From assembly GCF_027947575.1 (NCBI RefSeq), contig NZ_CP116256.1, forward strand, positions 868,001 to 932,000: 64,000 nucleotides of DNA, given 5' to 3'. Under the pieces are notes generated by a model. It had not been told where the DNA came from. It was given only the letters and a program-made list of their open reading frames with translations, and did no database searches. How positions within the stretch are numbered: position 1 is the stretch's first letter; each line of letters starts with the position of its first letter. Of the stretch, positions 63,771 through 64,000 are shown one piece after another. This stretch comes from Streptomyces rubrogriseus (GTDB lineage: Bacteria > Actinomycetota > Actinomycetes > Streptomycetales > Streptomycetaceae). A program made the translations under genes and the position numbers.

Positions 63771-64000
63771 ATGCACGTGGTCACCGGCGGTACGACGATC
63801 ACGCGGGGCGCGGATGCGGACGCCCGGCCGGCGGTTCCCTCGCTGGTGACCCGGGTCCGCCTCGCGACGACGGTGGAGGACCCGTCCTGGACCCGCGGCG
63901 CCGCCCGGCGGTCCCAGGCGAGCGGCGAGCGGCCGTCGCTGTGGAACACGTCCACCCTGATGAGCTGCCTGCTCCTGGCGGTGGGCCACCGTGCGGAGCC
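63771..64000 (+). CDS. Unidentified gene, 5' part (runs off window)
   Basis: ATG at 63771 follows GGGGGAGACG and opens a frame that continues to the window end (about 76 residues): MHVVTGGTTITRGADADARP..., then TRGAARRSQASGERPSLWNTSTL. There is no signal peptide and no recognisable motif in this part. Codon third positions are GC-rich, which supports coding. Upstream 63600-63770 is noncoding and may hold its promoter. Confidence 0.55.
   Translation, partial: MHVVTGGTTITRGADADARPAVPSLVTRVRLATTVEDPSWTRGAARRSQASGERPSLWNTSTLMSCLLLAVGHRAE

Overview
The window is very high-GC DNA with long overlapping open frames on both strands, GTG and TTG starts, and a gene order I recognise as a Streptomyces chromosome core. 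From memory it runs roughly parallel to the S. coelicolor SCO2937-SCO2987 interval. SCO equivalences given below are recollection, not search results. No insertion sequence, prophage, CRISPR array or tRNA gene was found. The only stable RNA gene clearly seen is tmRNA.

Layout, left to right. (1) 1-800: a divergent OhrR/Ohr organic-peroxide pair with a double palindromic operator. (2) 803-10557, minus strand: a cell-surface glycopolymer block with two polytopic GT-C-like membrane proteins and three tandem paralogues that each fuse a GT2 glycosyltransferase to a CDP-glycerol/TagF-like domain. (3) 10722-14390, minus: a CUT1 sugar ABC importer with a MalF-like permease that carries a large extracellular insertion. 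(4) 14584-16501: a divergent pair of unrecognised genes, less GC-rich than their surroundings, one with a TIR/DUF4062-like fold; this is the best candidate for an accessory module. (5) 16542-23864: a frameshifted FHA-FtsK/EccC-like ATPase next to two Ser/Thr kinases, pkaA and pkaB. (6) 23942-30724: prfB, a repeat-rich sortase-type surface protein, ftsEX, an S41 protease, smpB and tmRNA. (7) 30831-33181: an MFS exporter and a divergent LysR regulator. (8) 33339-39329: the matAB aggregation-polysaccharide locus (matA frameshifted here), an acyltransferase and a Q/P-rich membrane protein. (9) 39462-42125: nitrate/nitrite transporter and the NnaR-type regulator. (10) 42402-47729: DUF1772 protein, CGNR regulator, ECF sigma factor with its zinc anti-sigma factor (sigU/rsuA-like), and a HelD-type helicase. 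(11) 48164-52864: NAD-malic enzyme preceded by a possible structured RNA, hupA, murA, an AlgH-family protein and a DUF3039 protein. (12) 52996-57851: a probable DasR site, a second CUT1 importer and a cytoplasmic GH20 N-acetylhexosaminidase. (13) 58094-63599: a three-subunit molybdenum hydroxylase with an oddly extended Fe-S subunit and a large subunit lacking the canonical catalytic glutamate. (14) 63771-end: the start of an unidentified gene.

How the genes fit together: much of the window concerns the cell envelope and its signalling (glycopolymers, MatAB exopolysaccharide, MurA, FtsEX, sortase substrate, kinases with an FHA protein, SigU). Two sugar-uptake operons are present, one of them coupled to intracellular amino-sugar release. 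Most genes sit in short overlapping operons (ATGA or GTGA overlaps), implying translational coupling.

The most notable points are two apparent frameshifts (FHA-FtsK gene and matA), the accessory pair at 14.6-16.5 kb, the unusual Mo-hydroxylase subunits, and a closed stem structure upstream of malic enzyme.
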